Below, piece by piece: positions 42,740 to 53,024 of a stretch of 64,000 nucleotides of DNA (positions within the stretch are counted from its first letter, which is position 1; each line of letters starts with the position of its first letter). Origin of the DNA: Tanypteryx hageni (taxonomy: Eukaryota; Arthropoda; Insecta; Odonata; Petaluridae); NCBI GenBank assembly GCA_028673005.1, contig CM054115.1:9087654-9151653 (forward strand), given 5' to 3'. The translations under genes were made by a program, and so were the position numbers. The notes beneath the pieces are model-generated. The model was not told the origin of the DNA and did not search any database. It saw only the letters and a program-made list of their open reading frames with translations.

Positions 42740-44844
42740 TACCTAACAATATTTTTCATTCGAGCAAATTTCTTTTAGCAATTTTTCATTTTTTAATACA
42801 ACTGCATAAAATTCTTTGCATGACATATTGTAATTGGTTTTCACCAGTAATTCTCCCTCAACAGTTTTTAGGTCTAATCTGTTCCTATTCTTTTTCCAAG
42901 AGTTGAGCACTAAGCTAAATACTCGCTCTTAACAGGATGTTTTCTTCATATATCAAATCAATATTAATATTGGAAATTTTAAATAAATCTATAACTTTTA
43001 AAAAAAGATCAAAATGTGCCACTTCATGTAGTTTGAATATATTAAGATACTCATACGTATTATTTTCAAAACTAAATTTTTTTCAATGTACTGAATTAAA
43101 GTTTTCAGAAAATCGTCTGCTCTTTTCTTAAACAAATTTATCTCTACATCTACATATTACCCTGCAAGTCACCTTGACGGTGGATGGCAGGGGGTGCTGC
43201 GCACCAAGTTCCTAACTAATTATTATTCACAGTTATCTATTGTGGTCACGTATTGTCCTAGGGAAAAAGGACTCCTTATACCTCTCCGTCCTACTATCTA
43301 TTTCGCGAATCTTGTCCTCATTATCCCTCCGTCCGATATACGTTGGTTGTCGAATAATATCCTTCATTTCATTTACGAATATCTCCGACCTATATTTATC
43401 TAGAAGTTTAAGTCTCGCCTGTAATCTACGATCTTTCAACGTTGGCCAACTCAACTCATCAATGAGTAACGTAACGCTCTGTTTTTTATCGTTTATACTG
43501 GGTTGCGACAAGATTTCAATTTTTGTATAGCAACGAATCCATAAAAATGATCATTTAATTTAGAAAGTAGAGAGTTTCTTAGATTGAACATTAAGTTAAA
43601 TAGTTCTATTATAATTGGACCATCCTGCTCTAGATTACAAATTGCGTTTTGGACATAGGTTGCTGCATTTGAAAAGAAAGAAAGGTAGGCTTCAGCTAAT
43701 TCATTCGAAAAAAAATCTCACAAAATAGGTGGACATCTTTCCAAAGATAGAAAATAGTTTTTCACTGGCTCAAAATTTTTGTTTAGCCTATCTACTCCTG
43801 GATGGAGCGACAACCATCTTCTAGGAACGTGGCGCATTATATCTGAATATTCTAGATCGCAAAATTTGTAATGTTCTTTTAAATTTTCTAACCTTTTACT
43901 ATGTGAACTAAATTCATTACATGTTTTTAAAATTATACATTCTATATCAACTTCTAAACAGCTTGTAGCTTTTCTTGTTGCATTGTGTAAGACATGGCAA
44001 TGACACCCCATATCTATTAAATCCTTATTAAATTTCTAAAATTCTGTAAATACACTCTGATTAATACCAAAATTTACATTAGCATTATCACCGCAAAAAC
44101 TAAAAATGTTCTCAGGATTTAAATTCAGCCCCTTCAACTTTTGAAGTAAGCAAAGTGAAATATCCTTTGAAGTTTCTGACTGGCTGGTAAAGAAATTCAA
44201 AAGTTTTGTTTGAACTCCTCCACTAGATTTAGAAAAATATCTACACATTAAGGGAAACATTTTAATGTTCCCTTTATTTGACGAATCTGTTGCAATTGAA
44301 AATGGATGATTTTCTTTTAAATTCTCGACAACTTTAGATATGCAGTCTTTTGCTAAAACATTTGTTATTATTTTAGATATTTTTGTTCGCGCGCATGTCA
44401 ATTGCGAAGCGATTTTTGAATCACTAAATAATGTTTTGAATAATGAACTCATGCAATCTGATGATCGATAGCTATGCGCATGTTTCACTGTGTGATAGGC
44501 AAACGTAGCTTCTGTGGCAACAATCTTTTGTTCTTCAGTCGAAACTAATGACGTCGTCGAGGAAATGAAAAATAAATTTAAAGTTTGATTATTACTAGCT
44601 AATGCTTTCCCTTTTTTATGCTTATTACTTAGCATATGCTTTTTAAGGTCATAAACACCTCCATTTACTATGGAAAATTCACAATTGCACCATGCACATT
44701 TCACTTTACCGGCAGTTCTTCCTTTAATCACCCAGGCGTAAGTTCCCGCCACTCCTCGTTGAAATAATTCTGATGTTTTCTCTTCTTTTGATTTAACCTC
44801 TATATTTTTTCTTCTTCGGTATCTGATGACAATGAAGAGGACAT
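42740..44844 (-). pseudogene. hAT transposase relic with BED-type zinc finger
   Basis: The minus strand starts MSSSLSSDTEEE (ATG 44844), then frameshifts into a frame with AWVIKGRTAGKVKCAWCNCE and KKHMLSNKHKKG (C2H2 BED-like finger). Next come FAYHTVKHAHSYRSSDCMSS, IATDSSNKGNIKMFPLMCRY, NIFSFCGDNANVNFG and, after a stop at 44036, MGCHCHVLHNATRKATSCLE and RHVPRRWLSLHPGVDRLN. About 42900-42745 holds LSLVLNSWKKNRNRLDLKTV, FYAVVLKNEKLLKEICSNEK at the C-terminus. A LINE fragment interrupts it at 43140-43530. Confidence 0.85.
43140..43530 (-). mobile_element. 5'-truncated CR1/Jockey-like LINE tail in the hAT gene
   Basis: The minus frame 43511-43233 reads LIDELSWPTLKDRRLQARLK and RYKESFFPRTIRDHN, the C-terminal tail of many arthropod LINE reverse transcriptases (SFFPRTIRDWN). 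The following 3' UTR ends in TGTAGATGTAGAGATAAATT. Insertion splits the hAT coding sequence. Confidence 0.85.
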
Positions 44845-46594
44845 TCTGTGAAAACAAGGGTTAATATAATATTTATAGAAATTATTGTATTAATAAATAA
44901 CGGGAAGAATAGTATTATTAAAATTAGTACAACAATAATTGGCTTCAAACATTACCTGTATCAAAATGATCATAATAAAATCCAATACAATCCAGTTATA
45001 TAAATAAACAGTTTCTGAAGCACATGCCAGGAACTCTCAGCTTCACACTTCGCTGCAAAAATCACACCGACAAGCTTCTCTTATTTTTTTGCTCTAAATT
45101 CCTTCTGGAGAATTAATGGTACACTATCTTCTTTTATTCGCTGCGTAAGTCCTCATGATAATACAATGAGATAAAAAATATCTCAAGTAGTGACCGCAGG
45201 ACCCCTTACTTCCTTCTTGTCGGGCCTGTGACAGGTGCCGAACATTACAAAGTAAGCATAATATCCTATAACGCTCTATATAAGTAGGATACAAAGTAGT
45301 TTTTCGAGTCTTTAAGCTAGCATTTCAACAAAATAGTTACCCTCCGCTAATTCTTTCCTCTTATATAATTACCTAAACTTGGTATTATATCATTTGTCAC
45401 GTTCACATTTTCCTTACTTAGTGGCACTTGCAGTAAAGGCAATATTCAATAATTATTCGTTTAGTACAGAACACTGAGAAAAGACTTTTATGCCCGAAAC
45501 ACTGAAAAGGGGTATTTTTCATACCCCATTTCAGATTTTAAAAAGGGGGTATTTTATAAATTTAATTCAGTAAATGGGGTATTATACCCCGAAATGGGGT
45601 ACGTCTGGCCACCCTAGTCGCGACCCTGCGTGAAGTTGTGCCGGTGCTGCGGTTGCTGCAATTTGACCTTGATCTATTTTCAAATCTCCTCAGACCCTTA
45701 CCGAGTATATTTGTACAATGTAGCATCGTAACATGAACGTCCAATTCACTTACAATGTAGCAATTATAAAAATATGCGCTGAAACACGCGTCATGAAACG
45801 CGCCGATACGCAATTATTTTTTAAAGATACAAGTATTCGAATATAGTACGAATGCAACAAGTACTCGAATATAGTGCGAATGCGACTTTTGAAGGTACAT
45901 ATTGAGGAAAAAACATCGCACTATATTCGGGTCAATACGGTACTTCATGCTGTTTTCTCGGGTGTTTGCTGTGGGTATGCCCAGTGGTGAGCTGGACCCT
46001 GTTCGTGCGAACTGTTTGTTAAAAAATTTTTGAAAATAAGAACCAGTTGTTAACTTTTTTGCTGGACACTGAAGAAAGCTCTCTGGCTCGCAGCAGAGAC
46101 CACGGAAAACTTATGAGGTCAATCACGCCATAGACGAATGACTCTGCCTACATGTCTTGATTGGCAAAGACGGGTCGGAACATCATTTTGCACTTGAATG
46201 TTCTGAGATGAAAATCGCAACCATTTGTTTGTCTATTATAGCTTAACAACCATGTGCTCTACGTAATTAGTTGCCTTTGATTTGTTAATCCATGTGCTTT
46301 CAGTGTGTTGGTTCGTAAAATTTTATTTTTTTAAATTTTTAGACCCTCATAATGAAACATCAAAAAAGTATTAGTTTCCCAAAAAAGTGACAAAGTCAGT
46401 AGTTAGTAGTTCTAGTGCTGCAAATGTCCAACCATCTGAAAATGTGTCTTCAGTTGTCAAGTTAGTAGTCAATAGTTCTAGTGCTGCAAATGACGAAACA
46501 TCTGAAAATGTGTCTTCAGTTGCAATGGGTGAGGATTTTCATGATGGCAGAAGTGGAGACTACGGCGTTATTCTATTCGTAGAATTTGTATTCC

Positions 46595-47808
46595 GACCGT
46601 TCCAAATTAATAACAAAATATACAGACAAAACCAAGGTACAGCAATGGGAAATTCTCTCTCTCCTTTCCCACCCAACCTGTTCATGAATTACTTTGAAAA
46701 ACAATGCAAAGACACCTTCACCTATTTTCCAGAAACATGGTTAAGATACGTTGATGACATTTTTGCCATATTTGACACATCGAAATGCAACATCACCGAC
46801 TTCTTAGGAAAACTCAACGAACAATACCATTCCATTAAATTCACATATGAGAAAGAACAGGAAAAAACACTTCCTTTCCTCGATTTATTAATAAAGAGAC
46901 AAGGCAACGGACTAACTTTCAGCATCTACCAGAAACCCACACACTCGGACACATATATTTCACAAGATTCTCACCATCACGTCGCACATAAGTTAGCACC
47001 ATTTCACTCCATGATACATAGGCTCCTGCACATCCCTCTTTCAAAAATCGATTTTTGGAAAGAACATTAACCACATAAAAAACATCGCGACACTTAACGG
47101 GTACGACAATCAGATAGTAGAAAACATAAACACCGTCTCCATGTAAAAAATCACACAACTCTCACAAACACCAACTCAAAAAAATCAAAATACATTAAAA
47201 TACCTTACGCCAACAAACTTGGTAATATATTTTCAGAGCATGACATTAAGGCCGTACAAGTTAACAATAATAAACTCGCCAACCTTCTTAACAACCCAAA
47301 AGACCCAACAGCGCCGTTACATAAATCCGGAATATACAAAATTTCATGCGGGACTTGTGATAAAATATATATAGGACAAACAAAACGCAATATAGAAACA
47401 CGCTTCAAGGAGCATCTAGCTCATTTTAGAAATAATAGGATCAACCTCTCGAGTGTAGCCTCCCACATACAGGAAACCAACCACCCCATCACCATACAGA
47501 ACTTAACACTTTTAAAATCAATACGAGAAGAATACAAATTGGACGCATATGAAAGCCTGTTTATCAACAAATTCAAAACAAACGTAATGAATATCGATCG
47601 GGGCCCCCTACCTTACTTCCCCCTCTACAGTTTAACGGTTCCCCCTTCCCCTCCTCCCCCTTCCCTTCCTTCCCCCTCCACTCCCGTCACGCCAACTTGC
47701 ACTTTCCCATCAACGGTCAACCATTCAAATCCCCGCACCCAGGCGGACCGTACACTACATAACCGAGCTACTGAGGATGAAGGCCTGGCCTTCGAAATAC
47801 TTATTTAG
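46595..47808 (+). pseudogene. Penelope RT (3' half) and GIY-YIG endonuclease
   Basis: QNQGTAMGNSLSPFPPNLFM, WLRYVDDIFAIF (intact YVDD) and KTLPFLDLLIKRQGNGLTFS lie in the frame ending at 47070. A frameshift near 47060 leads into HIKNIATLNGYDNQIVENIN; a second shift brings back the first frame with SGIYKISCGTCDKIYIGQTK (GIY-YIG) and RFKEHLAHFRN. The protein ends in a Pro-rich tail at 47808. RT fingers are missing through 5' truncation. A different PLE lineage from A and B, judged by its endonuclease sequence. Confidence 0.9.
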
Positions 47809-47812
47809 CGAT
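47765..47812 (+). ncRNA. Hammerhead-like motif of PLE D with paired stem I
   Basis: CTGAGGA (47771-47777), extra T, hairpin GAAGGC/GCCTTC with loop CTG, GAA (47794-47796), near-palindrome ATACTTAT, T as possible cleavage base, then TAGC. TAGC pairs with GCTA (47767-47770) as a 4-bp stem I. It overlaps the end of the coding frame. Confidence 0.6.
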
Positions 47813-48984
47813 AGTTCTTCTGGCTATTTACTTATACGGTCGGAATACAAATTCTACTAAAAGAAGAGGATTTTCATGATTCTGAAAATTTAAATTTATT
47901 GCCCAATTGTTGGAATTCCGAGCAAGAACAATATTTTCTACAAATATATGATGGCTTGGTAATTAAAAACAAAAAACTCGGCTGTTATCATTGTGCAAAT
48001 AAGTCACAATTTAGAATCCTTAAAGGAAAATCTTTTCATAATTCTTCTGAATGGCAAAAGTGCAACATTACCGTATGTGGGTTCAAGAAAAAAGTTCAGC
48101 AAGGTTCATTACAAAAAAAATGAAATTTTTGATTGCCGAATTCAGAATTTTTATTAAGAATCCGTGGTTTAAATTTTGGCAGCTCAGGGTTGTTAAAATT
48201 TTGGCAGCTCAGAGAACCGGTTGTTAAAATTTTGGGAGCTCACCACTGGGTATGCCATAACATTCCGTCACGCACCTTCTCGGGCAACTAGCTGCATCCT
48301 TTTAGTTTACCATCTCGGCAGTAAATGGGCTTCACTTCTTTATTTGGAAAAGATACGCTTCTTGTATCTAGACCCTGACTTTGCTTTGCGGGTTGCATTT
48401 CCATTACCCTAATTTTAAAATTAACAGCATTTATGTGTTATTTATAATATTATTTTTTAATTTTTTAATCACTTAGTCATTGTGTAAATTTTTAATGTCT
48501 TTATACCATATTTTAGGAATTTGTTCATTAAATGTTATTAACATTAAATTTTTATTGTAATAATAAATATATATTAACATTTTAATTCATGTCTTGTGGT
48601 AAAAATAGTTTGACACAGTTTTTAAGAATAAAAAACTCAAATACTGAATAATTAACGTATTTTTAATTGATTTGCGATTTGATTCAACTCAATTGCAATT
48701 TAAATGCCCACCTCCGGTTTTGAAAAATTAAATACCCCGATGAGTGGTTAAACGCCGAATGTGTCCATATGCGCACACAAAATGCAGTAGCTCACGGACG
48801 TATATTTTTTATAACATTTTTTCAACATGTTTCTTTCCTCTACAATACAATTATGCAATTCTTCATTACTTTTACAATAAAATGCTTTTTATTTGAACAT
48901 TTTAGTACCAATAATTCATGAGATAAGTCATTTTTCCATAAAATGAACAAATTCTCCAAAATAAATCTGGCGTTTAAAGGTTAA

Positions 48985-50160
48985 AGCTTATATAATGTTG
49001 AAGGCTTCATGTCAGTAATGGTGGTAAAAATTTATTTCTTTTTCTGAATAAATAAAGTGGTTCTATTGTCATGTAATTTCTTTTTTAAATATGGAATTTG
49101 AATTTAATTTTGTAATATTAAAAACATTTCTGGTTATTTCCTTCAGATAGTTTTTACACCAACTCCCCCCCCCCACTTCTCTCCCTCTCTTCCCATAATG
49201 TCCCGGTTTGGTTGTTTGAAAATATGGTAAACCCAACTATAATAATATCATATTTGGATAATTGATAAAATTATTTTAAAGTGATAAAGAATGTTTAAGC
49301 TGTGCAGCATTCATGTATATTAAAGTTTATCTCACATATAGAAATAATAAAAGTCAGTTTCTGGTTGTCTTGATTGTCCCGGTTTTTCATCTACAGAAAT
49401 CGTTTTGTCCCAGCTTTGTCCCCTCATTTTATGGTATCCGTCCTCCGAGTGAGTGTCCCGTACTTAGTTTTTCTTGCATTGCTGTTGAAGGTGCATAGTT
49501 CTCTGTTCCCACCGAAATTTTTTTCTACATTCATCATTGTTTCTTACTCAACAAGGTAAGGTTTTTTGTTCAAAATATTTATATTTATATTTGGTTGTAA
49601 ATTATATTTGTCATATTAATTTTGTTATTGAATGTCCATGATTTCATGATTAAGGGGAATGATTTAATGAGTAAGATATACTTTCTGATTTATTAGAAAA
49701 ATTAGCTGTTCTGGGTTGGTGGTTTAGGTCAACAACATCACATTCACCAAAATATAGAGAATGACAAACAATCCAGCATACAAGAAATTAATCTTATTTT
49801 TATATGCAGTTTTAGTAAAATTTATTTTGTAGGAATTCAGTTTATAAAATTTTCTAAATAAAAGTCAATAAAATATATTAAAATAAACATTGATAAACAT
49901 ATGTTTTTGGGAAAATAAATGTTGATATTAGTGGTCACTTTTTAAGAAAAGAGACATGGAAAACTACCAGGCCTATGTATAGGGTACAGATCAGCAACCA
50001 TTCTTAGGAGGATCAACAACTCAGTGGACATCAATCATATCAATGGAGTGCTGAAGAACAATGGGATAAAACCCTTTAACTACAAAATGATGCCCTTTAT
50101 TCACATGCATGATAAAAAATAGGCACAAAATTTTCAAAGTAATTAGCATCACTAAAATAT
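48985..50160. other. No gene recognised
   Basis: Interior of GARS intron 10; frames around 49313-49559 show no motif. I looked here for a GARS exon and saw none. Confidence 0.4.
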
Positions 50161-51560
50161 CTGAATTTTACTTTCTTATATACAAAGTATATAGAGAGAG
50201 TCTTGTGATTATGAAAAATTTTGACTTCAAGATTTTGATGGATTTGAGATGTCCCTAAATCCGAAAAGTGGTCTTTGCAATTCTGTCCATCATCTGTTCA
50301 CGGTAGGGCTTTCAATCCCAAATCCTCATGTCCCATTAAATATCGCAATCCCAAAATCCTGGGATTTTTTACTTGGAAAATCCTGGGATTTCGGAATTGT
50401 CAAATATTTGCTATTAGTGACATTTGCTCTTAGATTTGCCTTTTAATGTATCAATTTTATAGCGAGATGCAAGGAAAATATTTGCCCAGGGTGTTTTTTT
50501 ATTCTAGCCCATGGGGAATCAAACACCTTGAATCATGATGAAAGTGTTGGTGAAATTTATATGCAGATGAAGATTTCTGACTTGGCTCGATTCCTGGCCA
50601 AGGCTGAATTTTTCTCCAATTTTTATTTAAGTATTGTTTTCATGAAAAAAATCAATTTTGAGATTTCAACGGAAATACACGTTTTGAGGTCTCCTGAACA
50701 CATTTTGACCATTTTCTCGATGATATCTGTGTATTTGTGTGTGTGTATGCGAGTTTTTTTGTAGGTGCTCTAACTAAAAAATCAGGTCAATGCAAAGTTT
50801 TATCATTATATATCGACGACTCTTACAGAGGAGGAGGAGGATATATAATGATAACATATAGGAGGATACTAATGTTTAGGCACTTCCAGATGTGCTGGAG
50901 ATTCGAAATTTTTTTCATAGATAGGATTTTGTGCAAAACCGACTAGAAAAAACGAAAATCTTGAAAAAGTGCAACAATGCGGCCGCTAAAAATTCGCAAT
51001 TGTTTAAACAAATTTTCATGGTTTATGTATTTCCGCATGTGCTATGGAGTTGAAATTTTTTTATAAGTAGATTTCATAAAAAAACGAAATAGGTATTATA
51101 CAAATTTTGATATTTTAATTTGTTTGGCAGTTAAAAATTCTTAAAGTTTAAATAAATAGGTAACTGTTTAGACATTACGAGATTAGCTATGGAGCTGAAA
51201 TTTTCAAGTTATGTACAAAGTAGTGAACTAGCACAAAAAAAATTTCAATTTTACCATACATGAATTTCGGCGGCCGTTAAAAATTATTTAAATTTAAACA
51301 ATTAGAAAATATTATTTGACTTCTAGAAGTGCTACAACTTTAAAATTTTGCTAAATTGTGTAGCATTAGTACCCCATAATGGAGAAAGTGTAAAATTTTT
51401 AAAATTGCAACATTTGGGGATTTTTTAAACTATTATTTTTACATTTGGGGAAAACGAAAATCGCTGCGGAGGTGAAATCTTTAGAATTAAAAGAATATTT
51501 GTAATGATGAAATATCTGTCTGAAAAATGAATGTTTTTTGAAGGTGAGATGAAATGCTTG
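50160..51560 (+). repeat. Degenerate interspersed repeat with about 145-bp periodicity
   Basis: The start (50165-50235, TATATAGAGAGAGTCTTGTG) recurs at 53559-53640. Farther in, GCTATGGAGTTGAAATTTTT-like text appears near 50890, 51043, 51187 and 51328, and GGCCGTTAAAAATT-like text at 50990, 51125 and 51270. No coding sequence. Boundaries uncertain. Confidence 0.5.
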
Positions 51561-51586
51561 CAGTATGCAAGCACCTTCTACTAGTA

Positions 51587-51889
51587 AAATATAAGCGAAG
51601 GAAATTTTCCAAAGCCAGTCAAACTGATAAAACCCGGTTAAAAGGCCGGATAAAAACAGATGAATGCGGATAAAAACCCAATACGTATTTCGGCTACAAA
51701 GTAACCATCATCAGGGGTTAAAAAAGGGGGAAGGGGGACTTGAGAGAGGGCGACTGAAACCAAGACCAGTGGCACGCTCTCAAGTTTATCCGGCCTTTTA
51801 ACCGGGTTTTATCAGTTTGACTGGCTTGGGAGAATTTCCTTCGCTTATATTTTATATATTTGCCAGTGTAGCTCGCTCTCTTTTACTTA
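51587..51889 (-). mobile_element. Foldback Penelope remnant E with 14-bp target duplication
   Basis: 303 bp between perfect duplications ACCTTCTACTAGTA (51573-51586, 51890-51903). Two inverted arms of about 70 bp (51589-51655 and 51783-51855) contain AACCCGGTTAAAAGGCCGGA and its inverse. Between them lies a hammerhead-like motif. No coding capacity. Confidence 0.85.
51674..51720 (-). ncRNA. Hammerhead-like motif of PLE E, best-paired copy
   Basis: Minus strand: stem I AACCC, core CTGATGA (51714-51708), extra T, stem II GGTTAC/GTAGCC with loop TTT, GAA (51691-51689), perfect palindrome ATACGTAT, T as possible cleavage base, and GGGTT closing a 5-bp stem I. All three helices can form, stem III either as a tiny hairpin or between two molecules. 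Confidence 0.7.
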
Positions 51890-52569
51890 ACCTTCTACTA
51901 GTATTTAACATTTTTATGAAAGTCACAAGAACTGATTAGTTTTTGGTAAAAATTGGTTAACCGGAAGTGGGTGTTTACTCTTGTCACATCCGTTATTTTG
52001 AAATATTTGCTTTAATATTTGATATATGTAAGAACATACCGGAATAAAAGTTGTAGGAAATTTTATTGTTTAAGTGATTTTTAAAAACTAATTTTTTAGC
52101 TGCCACCACCTACTGGCGACTTCTGTTAATAATTGATGCTCAGTTACGTCTTAGTAATGCTCCTTTATAGTTTCTTAATTGTTGGAGCTTCGTGGCTATA
52201 TCCAATATCAGAAGATATGGTTAGAGTTTATTTCTGTTCTTTTTTAAGTCTTTAAATTTTTCTCGCATTTCCTTAAAATATTTATTATCATGTAACCTAT
52301 ATGGAATTTTTAGAAATAATACAGTTATGGAGAAAGTCATGTGGTGACCACATCAGATTTTTTCAGAAATCCTCTTGTCCAGCCTATCTGCATATAAACT
52401 TCACCAACACTTCCTTTTGCATTTATCTGGCCATTTCACCTTTGTGACATAATTTGCTTTTCTTTGGGCATTCATCATTGAGGACATTCGTTTGGGGGAA
52501 GTTTATATCAGCTTCGCTGGCCTGACCTCAGCGTGGGAAGTACCCAATTCTGAAGCAGGAGAATAACTT

Positions 52570-52641
52570 TTTCATAGTAGTTCAGTGGTAGAATACCTGC
52601 CCTGCAAATGGGAGACCCTGGTTTGATTCCCGGCCAAGGCA
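52570..52641 (+). repeat. tRNA-derived SINE head or tRNA pseudogene, copy 2
   Basis: A-box TAGTTCAGTGGTAGA and B-box GGTTTGATTCC in tRNA spacing; the body resembles tRNA-Gly. Shares sequence and the following GCAGAATTT with copy 1 at 31679. The acceptor stem no longer pairs. Confidence 0.65.
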
Positions 52642-52817
52642 GAATTTCTCTGTCTTCAACTTTAATCCTGTTTCACTTCCACCAAACTGGTTGCAACATT
52701 GAAAAATGAGATAAATATCGTTGATGAAGGTGGCTTTAGAGTTGACAATTTTCAGTGTCTCTATGATTGTAGAAATAAAGAGACTAATTTTGTAATTTCA
52801 TGTAAACTTTATTATAT

Positions 52818-52856
52818 ACTACCTAGGTTCGGGTGCAATGCAACATCATCAGGTGA
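52818..52856 (-). ncRNA. Hammerhead-like motif of PLE F, left arm
   Basis: Minus strand CTGATGA (52852-52846), T, imperfect GTTGCA hairpin, then GA-ACCTAGGT-A. One A of the GAA box is missing, so probably inactive. The right arm has the mirrored copy at 53127-53159 with CTGATGG and AAA in place of GAA. Confidence 0.45.
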
Positions 52857-52912
52857 CGTAAACTCAAATCCGGTAGCAATTTATAATAATAGGTACAATG
52901 GGTGGGTTGAGG

Positions 52913-53024
52913 AGGGTGAGTTGGGAGAGGGTGAGTTGGGAGAGGGTGAGTTGGGGGAGGGTGAGTTGGGGGAGGGTGAGTTGGGGGAGGTTGAGTTGGA
53001 GGAGGTTGAGTTGGAGGAGGATAA
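52913..53024 (+). repeat. 15-bp minisatellite in the foldback loop
   Basis: Six to seven units of GAGGGTGAGTTGGGA with drift to GAGGTTGAGTTGGAG. Its frames give Gly-Glu-Leu or Pro-Pro-Thr repeats, which are not taken as genes. Confidence 0.9.

Larger units (their letters stand above)
41963..45940. mobile_element. Pogo-like shell with TA duplication, carrying a hAT gene
   Basis: TA at 41961-41962 and 45941-45942. Ends CCGTATTAGCCCGAATATAA and, inverted, CCGTATTGACCCGAATATAG; the GCGACCCCGAATATAGTGCG motif repeats next to them. Such ends belong to pogo-like elements. The hAT transposase inside has a separate hAT-type terminus near 45616, so this is probably a shell with a hAT nested in it. Confidence 0.65.
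46546..47865 (+). mobile_element. Penelope-like element D, 5'-truncated, 15-bp target duplication
   Basis: Perfect 15-bp duplication GAGGATTTTCATGAT (46531-46545, 47866-47880). Near both ends a 22-bp sequence occurs as an inverted pair (46579-46600 and 47836-47857). RT palm, GIY-YIG and a hammerhead-like motif lie between. Confidence 0.92.
46350..48121 (+). pseudogene. hAT transposase N-terminus split by PLE D
   Basis: 46387-46545 encodes VTKSVVSSSSAANVQPSENV and a repeat of it; after the PLE, 47880-48121 encodes LPNCWNSEQEQYFLQIYDGL, KLGCYHCANKSQF, SEWQKCNITVCGFKKKVQQG and SLQKK, the TTF-type zinc finger of hAT transposases. The two halves share EDFHD, encoded by the duplicated target. The catalytic domain is missing, so this was a non-autonomous copy. 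Confidence 0.8.
45982..48248 (+). mobile_element. hAT transposon with perfect 8-bp target duplication
   Basis: GGTATGCC at 45974-45981 and 48249-48256 flanks a 12-bp perfect inverted repeat CAGTGGTGAGCT. Length 2267 bp, of which 1320 bp is an inserted PLE. Only an N-terminal hAT gene fragment remains. Confidence 0.93.
41926..48980. mobile_element. Outer piggyBac-like shell of a nested composite
   Basis: TTAA at 41922-41925 and 48981-48984 flank ends that both read CCTTTAA inward. Close to the ends, AACCACTCATCTGGGTA (left) mirrors TACCCCGATGAGTGGTT (48732-48748). No transposase of its own is visible; most of the interior is later insertions. Moderate confidence because the terminal match is short. 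Confidence 0.4.

Noticed and set aside
47539..47808. Pro-rich frame as a separate gene
   Set aside because: It is the C-terminal tail of the PLE D GIY-YIG protein in the same frame.
49313..49559. Possible missing GARS exon
   Set aside because: The overlapping frames contain none of the expected motif 3 or anticodon-binding blocks.
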